Positions 47,268 through 58,636 of a DNA stretch of 64,000 nt are shown in pieces. Position 1 is the stretch's first letter. Each line of letters begins with the position of its first letter. Source of the stretch: Druceiella hillmani (lineage: Eukaryota; Arthropoda; Insecta; Lepidoptera; Hepialidae). The stretch spans positions 17,056,001-17,120,000 of the forward strand of contig JAYKKI010000039.1 in NCBI GenBank assembly GCA_039881145.1. The letters run 5' to 3'. The translations under genes were made by a program, and so were the position numbers. The notes under the pieces were generated by a model. It made no database searches. It was not told where the DNA came from and was given only the letters and a program-made list of their open reading frames with translations.

Positions 47268-49145
47268 TAACACAAAAATGGCAATGCAACTAAAATGACA
47301 ATGGATAAAAAATAACATATAACAAATTATTGATGAAATATATTTGTAAAAATAGGAGAAAGATGCAGGATTTAGGAGAGGAAGATAGAAAGAGGTACTA
47401 TGGAAAATTATGAATGGGAGTTACGGAAGGGAATTATGAAGGGATTTTTTTCAGGCGACCTATGACGCTAGTGACTCATTTGTCGATATCAAAATCAACC
47501 GGTCACACGAACCTATGTCGATTCCTTATAGAATCGGGAGCTACTCACTCAAACTTGCCGCGTCTGGGTTCTGCTGCAGAATGACCAGATAACATCAGAA
47601 AAATCATAAAGCAATTAGTGATGCATGATTTTAACGTCATCCATATCACATCAATATTCATTTGTCAATAGTATAACTATGAAACGTCGAAGAATGCGGT
47701 GGGATCTTTATACAAATATTTACTCAACCGTAGAATGTACTCGAACTTTCTCAAAAATTCTAGATTTTTTTCACAAGCGCACTTTACTTATTGAAACGCG
47801 ATGAGGGTATAACTATCTTGCTGAGCGATTTTTCGGGTGTTCGTTAATATCTGCAAAATTGTGTTATATAGCATGTCACCTTAAGATTATATAGCATGTC
47901 ACCTTAAGGTATGCTAGAACATAATGCATATTTTAACCAAAAGACTAAACTACATAAATCTTATTGAAGTAAAATATAAATAAAACAAATAAATTTGGCA
48001 CGTTTGCCTGTTTGACCAACTCGCAATTTGTATATCAACATTTAATAGTAACAAAGATCGATAGTACATAATAAACATATCGGTATTAAAAGAATTCCTG
48101 TGGAGGTTATGACACTCTAAAAATATAAAATACAAATGCAGTCGGGCAATAATCACAGCGGTTCGTTCAACTGAAATAAAATTCGTGATAATGGAAAATT
48201 ATTACGAGTAAATATACCAACAGTAAATAAACACCCAATCATGTGATTCATTCTGGATAATAAATTAAAATAATTATTCGACTACATAATTATAAACTTT
48301 AAATTATCATATTTCTAGAAAACGTTTCCAAGAGGGACAAAAAATACATATGATTTATTAAAAAAACTAGAACTCAATTATCACATATGATTTACTGGAA
48401 TTCTACAGATGTAACCATTTGATCAAAGAAATAAATTATCTGATCAAAGGAATCAATTATTGATCATTTCTGAAATTTAAATTATCCTATTTCTGATGGG
48501 CAATTTGGAGAAAGACCATGTAAATAAAATTAATTCATATAAATATGTTCAATACGAATGCAACGAGGGCGTACGCACGTAAACGTATATAAATATTTAC
48601 GAGCTTTTTATAAATATAATATTTTTATAAAAATATTTACAAATAATAATATTATTTGCCACCATCTAGCATATTTACGTCAGTCATAAAAATATCGTTG
48701 ATTTCTCAAAAAATATTAATCACACCCACATTTTTCGGATAAATTAGATGTAAACTTCCAATAACGCTATTTATTCAGAATTGTTATTTAAGTAGTTTAG
48801 GAAACAAAATTGTTTTATAGTATTTTTCATAATTTTCTTCAAGATAAAAATTTCGTTAGTCATTTTTTTTATAATTCTGACTTAAATAGTTTATGAAATA
48901 ATTTTTTTCTCTATTTTGTTTTTTTCATCATCTGTGCCGGCTTCAAAGTTTCTGTTTTTTTTCCGACCTATAGATCAATGTGAAATTTTACAGCTCCATA
49001 ATATCATCTGAAAAAGAAATGTGATTAATAAATCATAATTCATTTGTAGTAGTACAATTTTTTCCTGCAACCCATGGAGAGAAGTGTCATTGACTAGGTT
49101 GTTTAAATTAAATTAAACTTACTCCAATCATTTTTCTCCTTTACT
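47268..49145. other. AT-rich DNA, small duplications
   Basis: A tandem duplication of attatatagcatgtcacctt lies at 47862-47906. The patch 47455-47600 is less AT-rich, without a frame. Short repeated words catatgattta and tgatcaaa occur at 48345-48470. The 68-codon minus frame at 47950-48156 has no known domain. Confidence 0.4.
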
Positions 49146-49308
49146 TTGAAGTATCTTTCGCGATACATTACGCTACAAAATGCATCTTTCATGAAACATT
49201 ACGCTCCAAAGTGCATCTTTCACGAAACATTTCGCTGCAAAATGCATCTTTCATGAAACATTACGCTCCAAAGTGCAACTTTCATGAAACATTACGCTCC
49301 AAAGTGAT
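49146..49308. repeat. 31-bp minisatellite, about 5 copies
   Basis: Units contain ctttcatgaaacattacgct followed by ccaaagtgcat. Confidence 0.92.
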
Positions 49309-49975
49309 TTATAATACATTCCGACACCTAAAGATTTTCAAAAAATGCAAATAAATATAAAAATTGCCGAAGAAATATCTTCAAAGCGGTGTTTAGTAAG
49401 CTCGTTTATCTAAAACCATTTAATGCATTATGCATTAGTAAATTATTTTTAGGTAACAGACGAAGTGCATGCTAAATTTTCCAAAGTAAAACAATTGACA
49501 GCTTTTGCGAGATTTTTTTATATTTATACGTATGTGAACATTGTTTCAGCGCAATATAATTAATAATTTTTTATCGCATTTTCATAAAGTGTTAAGAAAA
49601 ACTTCCAATAATTAATTGCCAATAGACAAGTTTAAAAAATATTTCCATTATGGTAATATTTCAGCCGAAAAAGAAATAAGAAAACATTACTTTTATCTCC
49701 AATGAAAGTCGTTCTTACAACTGTTCTACCACACAGCCCACATTTAATGAAAAATTAAATTAAAATACATTAACTATTATCTAACGTCTTAGATCATACT
49801 AATACTGAAAGTCTATGAATTCAAAACAGTCAACTTTTTTCCTCAGAACGATATCGGTGGTAACGGTGATCGTGCTTCAAAAACTCTTAGAAATAAATAT
49901 GTTTAAGTCCTCTCAACGACTACATTCTAAAGTATATATACATTCTAAAGTACACGTCCTACAATACTTTAGAAC
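49309..49975. other. AT-rich DNA, nothing recognised
   Basis: A short duplication of acattctaaagta near 49920-49955; otherwise nothing. Confidence 0.4.
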
Positions 49976-50290
49976 ACGTTTTCTCGTGTGATGAAGTCGC
50001 ACGTAATCGAATCTGCTCGGTACACCGTCTCAACCATCCGGGTACGCTAGACCAACTAGCATTGACCGTTTTTTAAGAACTTAACAACGTTCACTCGATA
50101 ACATTAATTAAACGAAATGTGTTAAGTTGCATTCAGCATCGTCTAACGGGCACGTGCTGGGCGCAAGGTGAATACGCGACGCCAGTTGGTAGGACCGTTC
50201 TACAACGTGCAAATGTCAGAACTAAGGAAGAACGATCGACCCAAATACCCGCTACTGACAGGTGCTCGTTTCTTACGCACATGAGACGAT
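49976..50290. promoter_or_regulatory. Balanced-composition block, candidate regulatory element
   Basis: Composition is clearly less AT-rich than the flanks, with aacattaattaaacgaaat in the centre and cgggcacgtgctgggcgcaa (an E-box cacgtg) to its right. No frame of note. Inferred regulatory element. Confidence 0.3.
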
Positions 50291-50919
50291 AGATCTGAGG
50301 ATTAGTTTCGCAATTTCAGTTTTTTTCATTTCGTTGCTTACGTTGTACATATGGTAGGGGCTAATTTTTGTCACGAGTACTGAGCTTTTCTAGAAAGATT
50401 ATCGAATATTTCAGAATATTTTATTGACAGGTATAAATAAATGGAAGTACACCCGATTAACTACAATCAGTGCCAAACTTTCAGTTTTATTACATCAAAG
50501 AAAATGGAATTAAATCAATTTTAAATATAGAAATATTACTAGAACTACGAAGTTAAGATCTCCACAAACAATATGTCTTACGCGATGAGCGAGTCAACTG
50601 TGTCCTGCCTGATGAAGATTTGATACCCAACGACTACTACACCTAATTAAAGAGAACCCTCGTTAATTGACTGGCAAACACAATTGCAATCACGGCACAG
50701 TAGAAACGCATTTTCTTAAAATAGGAAGAAATAAAAAATAGGGTAAGTACTCGTGTTTTTTATCAGAACCAGTTGTGGGTAATAATGTAATAACGCAGCC
50801 AATAGATAGATAAACATGTGTGCGCTACATGTGCAATACTTATCGAACTAATCTTAACCTGTTTTTTTTTCGGTGTAGAATTTTCACACTTCGAAACAAT
50901 TTTATGCTATTTGTACAGA

Positions 50920-52395
50920 ACTATATCAAAATGTATTAATATATAAAACTAGTTAATTTCCTTGCGAGTATTATTGAAGCATTTAATTTATAATCATGTA
51001 ATAAAACCAGCTGCTCGCCGCTTCTTTATCCCAAAATGTGTCAGTGGATAAATCTGTCTTCCTTGCAAGTGTTGTTCAAGCATGTAATTTATAATCATTA
51101 AAATAAAAACACCTGCTCATGCTTTGTCACAAATGTGTCAGTGCATAACACTGCTTCCCATAAGGGTGTTATTAAATCATTTAATTTATAGTCTTTATAT
51201 CAAAATGTATTAATATATAAAACTAGTTAATTTCCTTGCGAGTATTATTGAAGCATTTAATTTATAATCATGTAATAAAACCAGCTGCTCGCCGCTTCTT
51301 TATCCCAAAATGTGTCAGTGGATAAATCTGTCTTCCTTGCAAGTGTTGTTCAAGCATGTAATTTATAATCATTAAAATAAAAACACCTGCTCATGCTTTG
51401 TCACAAATGTGTCAGTGCATAACACTGCTTCCCATAAGGGTGTTATTAAATCATTTAATTTATAGTCTTTATATCAAAATGTATTAATATATAAAACTAG
51501 TTAATTTCCTTGCGAGTATTATTGAAGCATTTAATTTATAATCATGTAATAAAACCAGCTGCTCGCCGCTTCTTTATCCCAAAATGTGTCAGTGGATAAA
51601 TCTGTCTTCCTTGCAAGTGTTGTTCAAGCATGTAATTTATAATCATTAAAATAAAAACACCTGCTCATGCTTTGTCACAAATGTGTCAGTGCATAACACT
51701 GCTTCCCATAAGGGTGTTATTAAATCATTTAATTTATAGTCTTTATATCAAAATGTATTAATATATAAAACTAGTTAATTTCCTTGCGAGTATTATTGAA
51801 GCATTTAATTTATAATCATGTAATAAAACCAGCTGCTCGCCGCTTCTTTATCCCAAAATGTGTCAGTGGATAAATCTGTCTTCCTTGCAAGTGTTGTTCA
51901 AGCATGTAATTTATAATCATTAAAATAAAAACACCTGCTCATGCTTTGTCACAAATGTGTCAGTGTATAACACTGCTTCCCATAAGGGTGTTATTAAATC
52001 ATTTAATTTATAGTCTTTATATAATAATATACCTGCCCACTGCTTGCCCCAAAATGTTTCAATGTATAAAACTTCCTTTCACGCTAGTGTTATTCAAGCA
52101 TTTAATTTGCAACAATTATAATAATAGAAACAGCTGACCATTGCTTTGCCACAAATGTGTTAGTGCGTAAAACTGCCTTCTCTGTGAGTTTTATTGAAGC
52201 ATTTCATTTATAATTATTAAAATAGAAATAGCTGCCCACTGCTTTGCCACAAACATGTCGGTGTATAAAACTGCCTCCCTGCGAATGTTAAGCATTTAAT
52301 TTATGATAATTATAATAGAAATAGCTGCCTACTGCTTTGCCACAAATGTGTCAGTGTGTACACCTACCCTGAAGTGTTATTTAAGCATTTATTTA
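50920..52395. repeat. Satellite with exact 274-bp higher-order unit, 4 copies
   Basis: The word atcaaaatgtatt occurs at 50925, 51199, 51473 and 51747, exactly 274 bp apart, with almost no differences between units. Inside each unit three related monomers follow each other (marker at..aattta at 50981, 51082, 51179, then 51255: spacings 101, 97, 76). After 52020 the array continues as single diverged monomers of about 90-100 bp. The homogenised block is thus a recent amplification inside an older monomeric array. Confidence 0.95.
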
Positions 52396-53049
52396 GTACA
52401 CATTATTATTATAAAACTATCAGCAAAAATTTGACTGTAAATGCATTGTTATTTATTTTTTTTATGTAATAATGATTTACGGTCGATTTATTACTAAACG
52501 GCACCTGCTTACAAAAGCAATCTATTGTATAATAATTGGAAATATATGCTACCAAACTATGTGGTGCATTTTTGCGTTGTCTATAATTTCTTTAAAAAAA
52601 TTGAACTCTACTAATTTCAAAGTTTTACTGAGAAATACTTTATTATTTAAGCAATTATTGCTCATTACAATACATTCTAAAAATATATTATATACCCTAT
52701 ATTTATTTCATAACTATGTATCGTATAAACTTGCCTTGTATTCATTTGGACATTATAAGTTATATGATGGTAAAAATTACATGTCATTTAGATTAGGTGT
52801 TTTTGTGTCAAATATAAAATAAATAAAGAAACGAAACTTTTATTTTTATAAAATAATTTTATAAGAAGATAAGAGTTACTAAAGCGATTGCTCTTTTGGA
52901 AAAGATTTCAGAATATGAATTCATCCACAAGGCTTATGAATTAGCGTAATTACCTTCGTTTTAATCTCACATAATTAAAATTTTCTCTTACAAATGTGCA
53001 AAAAGGTTCGTATACATAAAACAATCATGAATAGAGTAAATAATCTTTT
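52396..53049. other. AT-rich DNA, one 116-codon frame
   Basis: The plus frame at 52472-52822 encodes hydrophobic, I/L/Y-rich text (for example CIIIGNICYQTMWCIF) with no known domain and no promoter or coding bias I can see. Probably chance. Confidence 0.35.
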
Positions 53050-53235
53050 TAAATTTTCCGCCATTTATCGACGGATCGGTCTTCGGATCTCTAATCGCCT
53101 CTAAGTGAAACGCCGGACAGTTTCATAGTTAGTTGGATAATCGTGCGTAATTGAGAGCCCAAGCACCGGGTGCGGACGCCGCAAGGTGTCCCCGTCCGTA
53201 CACCCGCACTCACTCTTAGGGTGACGCCATTTTCT
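53050..53235. promoter_or_regulatory. GC-rich island
   Basis: Contains tcggatctctaatcgcctct, ggataatcgtgcgtaattga and cccaagcaccgggtgcggac. No frame crosses it. Candidate regulatory element. Confidence 0.35.
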
Positions 53236-54740
53236 ATTCCCCGTTAAATAGTTTTAAGGGAAGAGCCTATCTCCTTTTGATTTTAAAGTTGCATATGTTT
53301 TATGATACTGTCTTATAGGTTACCTTGTATCAATTTATTAAAATGGATACGTGGACCTTGTTTACTAAAAGTAGCAATTTACGGCATGTTACTCTTAATA
53401 ATAAATGATTTTCTATTACTATTCGGTACTGCCAATTAATTTGCTGTACGTCAAAGGCTAACTTATTTTTGGTAATAGGTACCTACCTAATTGAAAAGAC
53501 AATGAGTACAAGCTACGTTTTATTATAAGCACATGAACATTGGCGACTTATTTTGATGTATTAGTCTTAATACCATACATATTTTATGGAAAGTTGGCGC
53601 CTGGTTGTGATTACAGATAAACGGGGGCGATATCAGTATTTTTCCACACTAGAGCATCCTGTCACAAGTATTTAAAAAATATAATAGTTTCGTATAACGG
53701 TTACAAAATACTAGGTTGTACGCGGCGCTCTCGATAGAATACCCAACGAGCATACTTGCTTGTCGGGTGTTGTGTCGGAAGCACATAACATAAAAACTCA
53801 TTATAAAGCATTCAATATTTTTTTGCTTATTACGTATAGGGATTTTTCACATTTGGTTTTTCACTTATTTTAATAAAATTAAACAAAAAGTTCGAAAAAT
53901 AAAATCTAATGGTTATTGTTCTACTATTATAAACCCTTTTGACACGGGTTTTCGAAGACTAAGAATAAATATATGAGCGCCAAAAATCGGTGTAACAATG
54001 GAGTTTAAACAAACTAGAGAACATCTAGCATGAAGCAAGCGCAAAATACGAATATATGCTATACTAGCTTGCCCAAGAGTAGGGCATGTTATAAATATGA
54101 GCGTGAAACGTTTTTGGTTCATTCTTTCCAAAGAATGTACCTATAGGATGAACAAGAATAGCCTGCGTATGTCCATAATCATTTGTTTCTTTCACTCTTA
54201 TAGTAGGTGAGTCATTACAGAGAGAAACAAAAAGTTGCATATTTTGTAACAGGTATCTGTTGAACGTACTTATTCAACAGAAATACTTGGTACTCCTACG
54301 GATTACAATTTATTCACCCCATCTCTAGTTAATAATAACTACAATAGTACAAGATACTAGTAAATCTGCATATAAGAAACATAAATTTGCCATGCGACCT
54401 TTCCAAAAATGATAAACTTATGGATGCTGCAATTCTGCTTTTATTTTATAAATTATGGGATATCATTTCCTGCAAGTGAGAAAAGGTTACACCTGAACAT
54501 GAGTTTATTCAAAATTTAACTTAATTATATTGCGAACCCATTAGTCTTTGTATTAATAGCGAATTTTGTTTCAAAATATTATGCGCTATAGAGGTGGGCT
54601 CTAGTATTTCATACGTCGCAAACATATACAAACATCCGTTTGTGATCTTTGATTTTTTATATTTTAATTCTATTTAACTCGCTATGGTAAATGATACTGC
54701 ATTTCGACTAATTTGTTTATTATATCGACGGAATTCGAAG
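53236..54740. other. AT-rich DNA, one imperfect hairpin
   Basis: An imperfect dyad acccaacgagca / tgcttgtcgggt lies near 53740-53770 in a GC-rich patch. The 72-codon minus frame at 53913-54131 has no known domain. Confidence 0.4.
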
Positions 54741-54743
54741 CCT

Positions 54744-54896
54744 TAAAAAGACCGTGATCTATTGAAATACTCAACGATTGCAGGTTTAAGGGATATAGTT
54801 TGTTTATTATATCCCTTAAACCTGTTTATTATATCCCTTAAACCTGTTTCTTATATCCCTTAAACCTCGTTGAGTATTTGAATGGATCAAGGTCTT
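54744..54896. repeat. Foldback with expanded right arm
   Basis: The left arm (aagaccgtgatctattgaaa, atactcaacg, aggtttaagggatata) is reverse complementary to the right arm (tatatcccttaaacc, cgttgagtat, atggatcaaggtctt). Between them the word ttatatcccttaaacctgtt is repeated three times at about 22-bp spacing (54808-54868). So one arm of a palindrome was tandemly amplified. Confidence 0.88.
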
Positions 54897-55649
54897 CAAA
54901 GTTCCTAATTCTGTTATCACTGTGCTCATTTTCTTATTTGTCCATTTTTATTGGAAATTTGATGAGTTATTGATTTGACTTGCATAAATCTGTAACTTAG
55001 ACAAATATCTCAATAGACAATAAACACATTTTTTCTTGAAGTGCAGCTCACGACCATCAAAATTGCCTTGACTTAATCGACTGTTGGTCGAAACAGAGAT
55101 CTGGTTCTCTTAATAAACCATTCTCTTAGGTTTCTTAACTACAAAATTCTTCATCTACCGGATGTTACAGAAGTAATATTTTTCCTTGGATGATGGATGA
55201 GCTGGAAATAAATCATACTTTTTCCTCGTTATGTGAATAACGATAAATCATCCTTTTTCCTCGTTATGTGAATAACATAATATTTCCACGTTATTTATAC
55301 TTTCAAGAACCTGTGATCTTTTGTTCATTCATCCTTTGCAAATCTCTTTCATATCGTATTCTGTGAATCGATGATATTTTCGGCGTACTTCTGTACCTCA
55401 ATTAGGGTCTAGAACTCGAGAACCTATAGAAGAATGGGGAATACTCAATATAGTACAAATGCAAGAGGCGATTTAGTTCAGTGAAAATGTAGCCTGCCTA
55501 TTCTTTGCGGAATTAAATCTCTGCTACACTCTTTTTCCTGATTCGCAACAAATTGAAAATATTTATAAAAGCATAAAAAAATTCTTATTATTTTATAAAG
55601 AGCATACGTCACTTTCATATGAGTCTTGAGCAATAATAACTTATATAAA
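54897..55649. other. AT-rich DNA with one duplication
   Basis: A direct duplication of tttttcctcgttatgtgaat occurs at 55218 and 55254. No gene. Confidence 0.4.
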
Positions 55650-56460
55650 AAGGCATGAAATGTACCGGGTGTACTTTAAATTAAACTTTATAATCATTAT
55701 AGCTTTATTAATTCCAAACGTGCCGGGTGAAATGTTGCAAGTGTACTTTGAGTTACACTTTTAATCCACTATTGCTACATTAATTCCAATTGAACCAGGT
55801 GAAATGTTCCAAGTGTATTTTGAGTTAAACTTTTAAGCCACTATTGCTACTAATTCCAAGTATACCGGGTGATATATTGCAAGTGTACTTTCAGTTAAAC
55901 TTTTAAGCCACTATTGCTACATTAATTCCAAGTGTGGCGGATGAAATGTGCCCGATGTACTTCGTGTTAAAGTTTTAAACCATTATTGCTTCATTGATTC
56001 CAAATATGTCGAGTGAAATGTGCCCGGTTTACTTTGTGTTAAACTTTTTAACCATTATTACTACATTAATTCCAAACCCGCCAGATAAATGTTCCAAGTG
56101 TACTTTGAGTTAAACTTTTAAACCACTATTGCCACATTAATCCAAATGTATCGGATGAATTGAACCGGATGTACTTCGTGTTAAACTTTTAAACCACTGT
56201 TGCTACATTAATTCCAAGTGTCGGATGAAATGTGCCGAATGTTCTTAACGTTAAACTTTTAAATCATTATTGCTGCATTAATTCCAAACCTGCCGGGTGA
56301 AATATTCCAAGTGTATTTTGAGTTAAACTTTTAAACCACTGTTGCTACATTAATTCCAAGTGTACCGGATGAAACGAACCGGATGTATTTCGTGTTAAAC
56401 TTTTAAACCATTATTGCTACATTCATTCCAAAGATGCCGGATGAAATGTACCAGGTTAAA
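55650..56460. repeat. 72-bp satellite, about 12 copies, two subtypes
   Basis: The marker ttaaac recurs at 55681, 55753, 55825, 55895, 55967, 56039, 56110, 56181, 56251, 56323, 56395 and about 56455, mostly 70-72 bp apart. Monomers contain cattattgctacattaatt. They fall into type 1 (gggtgaaatgttccaagtg, tactttgag) and type 2 (ggatgaaatg..ccggatg, tacttcgtg), ordered 1 1 1 2 2 1 2 2 1 2. Confidence 0.92.
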
Positions 56461-57095
56461 CTATTATAACAGCATTAATATAATCATTTCTAAAAGAATT
56501 TTAAATGACAATAAAATATATAAAATATTACTATAGTGTGCTAATTTGTATCATTTTTTTATAAACGTTGTTTTTCTACAAAATTATAAAATTAAATCCC
56601 TTATAACAAGTTAAACCATTGAGAGTGCCGTTAATATATTAACCCTAAATAATTCGTTAGCTTATTAACCGTACATAACTATTCTTCAAAAAAGCAAGGT
56701 CTTTTGGCCCAGATCCTTCGGTCTGCCTTTCTATCTCTTCGCATAAATTAAGTTCTGCTGAATTGATTTCTTTGCGGTTTTTCGCCATCGTGTAGGGTGT
56801 TTTTTCTTCAAGGGTTTTATGTACAAAATATTACGAATGATGTCAAGGTTACGGGCCTATCTTAATATTTATGACGTGTGTACTAAATTACAGACAAGCA
56901 AGAAGCGCTGTACGTGGCAAAGAAAGCGGCAGCCTGGTTCACTGAAATAGTTCTACAAATAAAGTTTAACATTCTAATTTCCACATCCACACGGTATGAA
57001 AAATATCCAATTCCCAACGAGGACTAGAGTCTAGTTAAATTTTGATTTAAGTTTCTCATTCAAAATCACTTTAGCACTAAAAACAACGTTACAAA
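56461..57095. other. AT-rich DNA, slightly GC-richer centre
   Basis: Around 56700-56930 the composition is more balanced (cccagatccttcggtctgcc, ggcaaagaaagcggcagcct) without a frame. Possibly another regulatory block. Confidence 0.3.
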
Positions 57096-57285
57096 GAATT
57101 TATTTCTGGACGCGGTAAGATTCAATGAGTCATCCTCAACGCTGACTTGTTTCTCTCTTAAAGTTCCGGCGCATGGCAGAAGGTCACCCTAGCTCTTTCG
57201 ACCTACTGCAACGACGGAAGTGCGGCGCCGCCACGGATTAGACAAGTACTTCGCGGGCGCCGCAGTATTAAATGATTATGTATTA
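57096..57285. promoter_or_regulatory. GC-rich island
   Basis: Contains aagtgcggcgccgccacgg and cttcgcgggcgccgcag followed by attaaatgattatgtatt. No frame. Candidate regulatory element. Confidence 0.3.
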
Positions 57286-57904
57286 CTAGCCAAGAACATT
57301 CAATTAAGGAAAAGCCTGCTCCGTAATAAATATACGAAAAAAATGTATGATTGAAATTTATTATTATTTTATTCTGTGGCGATTATTATGTCCAGAGAGA
57401 ACTTTTGCCAGTGTCAAGTTTAGATTTGTTGGTTAGGCAACACTGACTAGATCACACACCGAATGTCTGTCACTATTGCTTAATAAGAAAAATAAACTAA
57501 AGAGCAAAATAAAAATCAAACCCAAGTTTACTATACTAAAACAAATTAAGCGAAAATATAAAGAAAAGAAAAACAAAGGTGACAACAGTACATAGACAAA
57601 TAATAAACAAATAGTAAGTATATACATATGTATATACAAACAAACAGAAAAACAGAAAAAAAAATATACATGAATATAGGAAGGTCCTAGATTTTGACGT
57701 CATTCTTTCTTACATATTGAATGATTAGGTCTAGAATAGTTTTATTAGTAACGAATAGAAGGGATCTAATGTTAATAGGTAATTTAATTTTTTGTTTTAA
57801 TAACTTATAAATTAGCTTCGTGACAGGTATCTTTTCATTGATATTTATTGAATTTTTTTGCATCTAGTATATTTAACGTTTAGAATTTATATTTGAAAGT
57901 TATA
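57286..57904. other. AT-rich DNA, nothing recognised
   Basis: The 68-codon minus frame at 57433-57639 is low-complexity hydrophobic text. Confidence 0.4.
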
Positions 57905-58636
57905 CAAAAAATTGGGAGACCCTAATAAAATAATAACTAACTCGATAAATACCCCTTACCATAATTGGAAAGCCTCTAATAAAATAATTACAAAAAATTG
58001 GAAGCCCCTAATAAAATAACTTACTCGATAAATACCCCTAACCATAATTGGAAAGCCTCTAATAAAATAATAACATACTCGATAAATACCCCTTACCATA
58101 ATTGGAAAGCCTCTAATAAAATAATTACAAAAAATTGGAAGCCACTAATAAAATAATAACTTACTCGATAAATACCCCTTATCATAATTGGAAAGCCTCT
58201 AATAAAATAATTACAAAAAATTGGGAGCCCCTAATAAAATAATAACTTACTCGATAAATACCCCTTACCATAATTGGAAAGCCTCTAATAAAATAATTAC
58301 AAAAAATTGGAAGCCCCTAATAAAATAATAACTTACTCGATAAATACCCCTTACCATAATTGGAAAGCCTCTAATAAAATAATTACAAAAAATTGGAAGC
58401 CCCTAATAAAATAATAACTTACTCGATAAATACCCCTTACCATAATTGGAAAGCCTCTAATAAAATAATTACAAAAAATTGGAAGCCCCTAATAAAATAA
58501 TAACTTACTCGATAAATACCCCTTACCATAATAGGAAAGCCTCGAATAAAATAATAACTTAATCGATAAATACCCCTTATCATAATTGGAAAGCCTCTAA
58601 TAAAATAATAACTTACTCGATAAATACCCCTTACCA
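57905..58636. repeat. 86-bp dimeric satellite (54 + 32 bp)
   Basis: The marker ctcgataaatacccc recurs at 57941, 58024, 58078, 58164, 58250, 58336, 58422, 58508, 58562 (variant) and 58616. Spacings are 83, 54, then five of 86, then 54 and 54. The 86-bp unit is a dimer of two related halves: a 54-bp part with aattggaaagcctctaataa and a 32-bp part with aattggaagcccctaataa. The 54-bp part can also stand alone. The minus-strand frame 58437-58637 with recurring GIYRVSYYFIRGF is a repeat artefact. Confidence 0.93.

Noticed and set aside
52472..52822. 116-aa plus frame
   Set aside because: Hydrophobic A/T-driven composition with no domain or coding signal.
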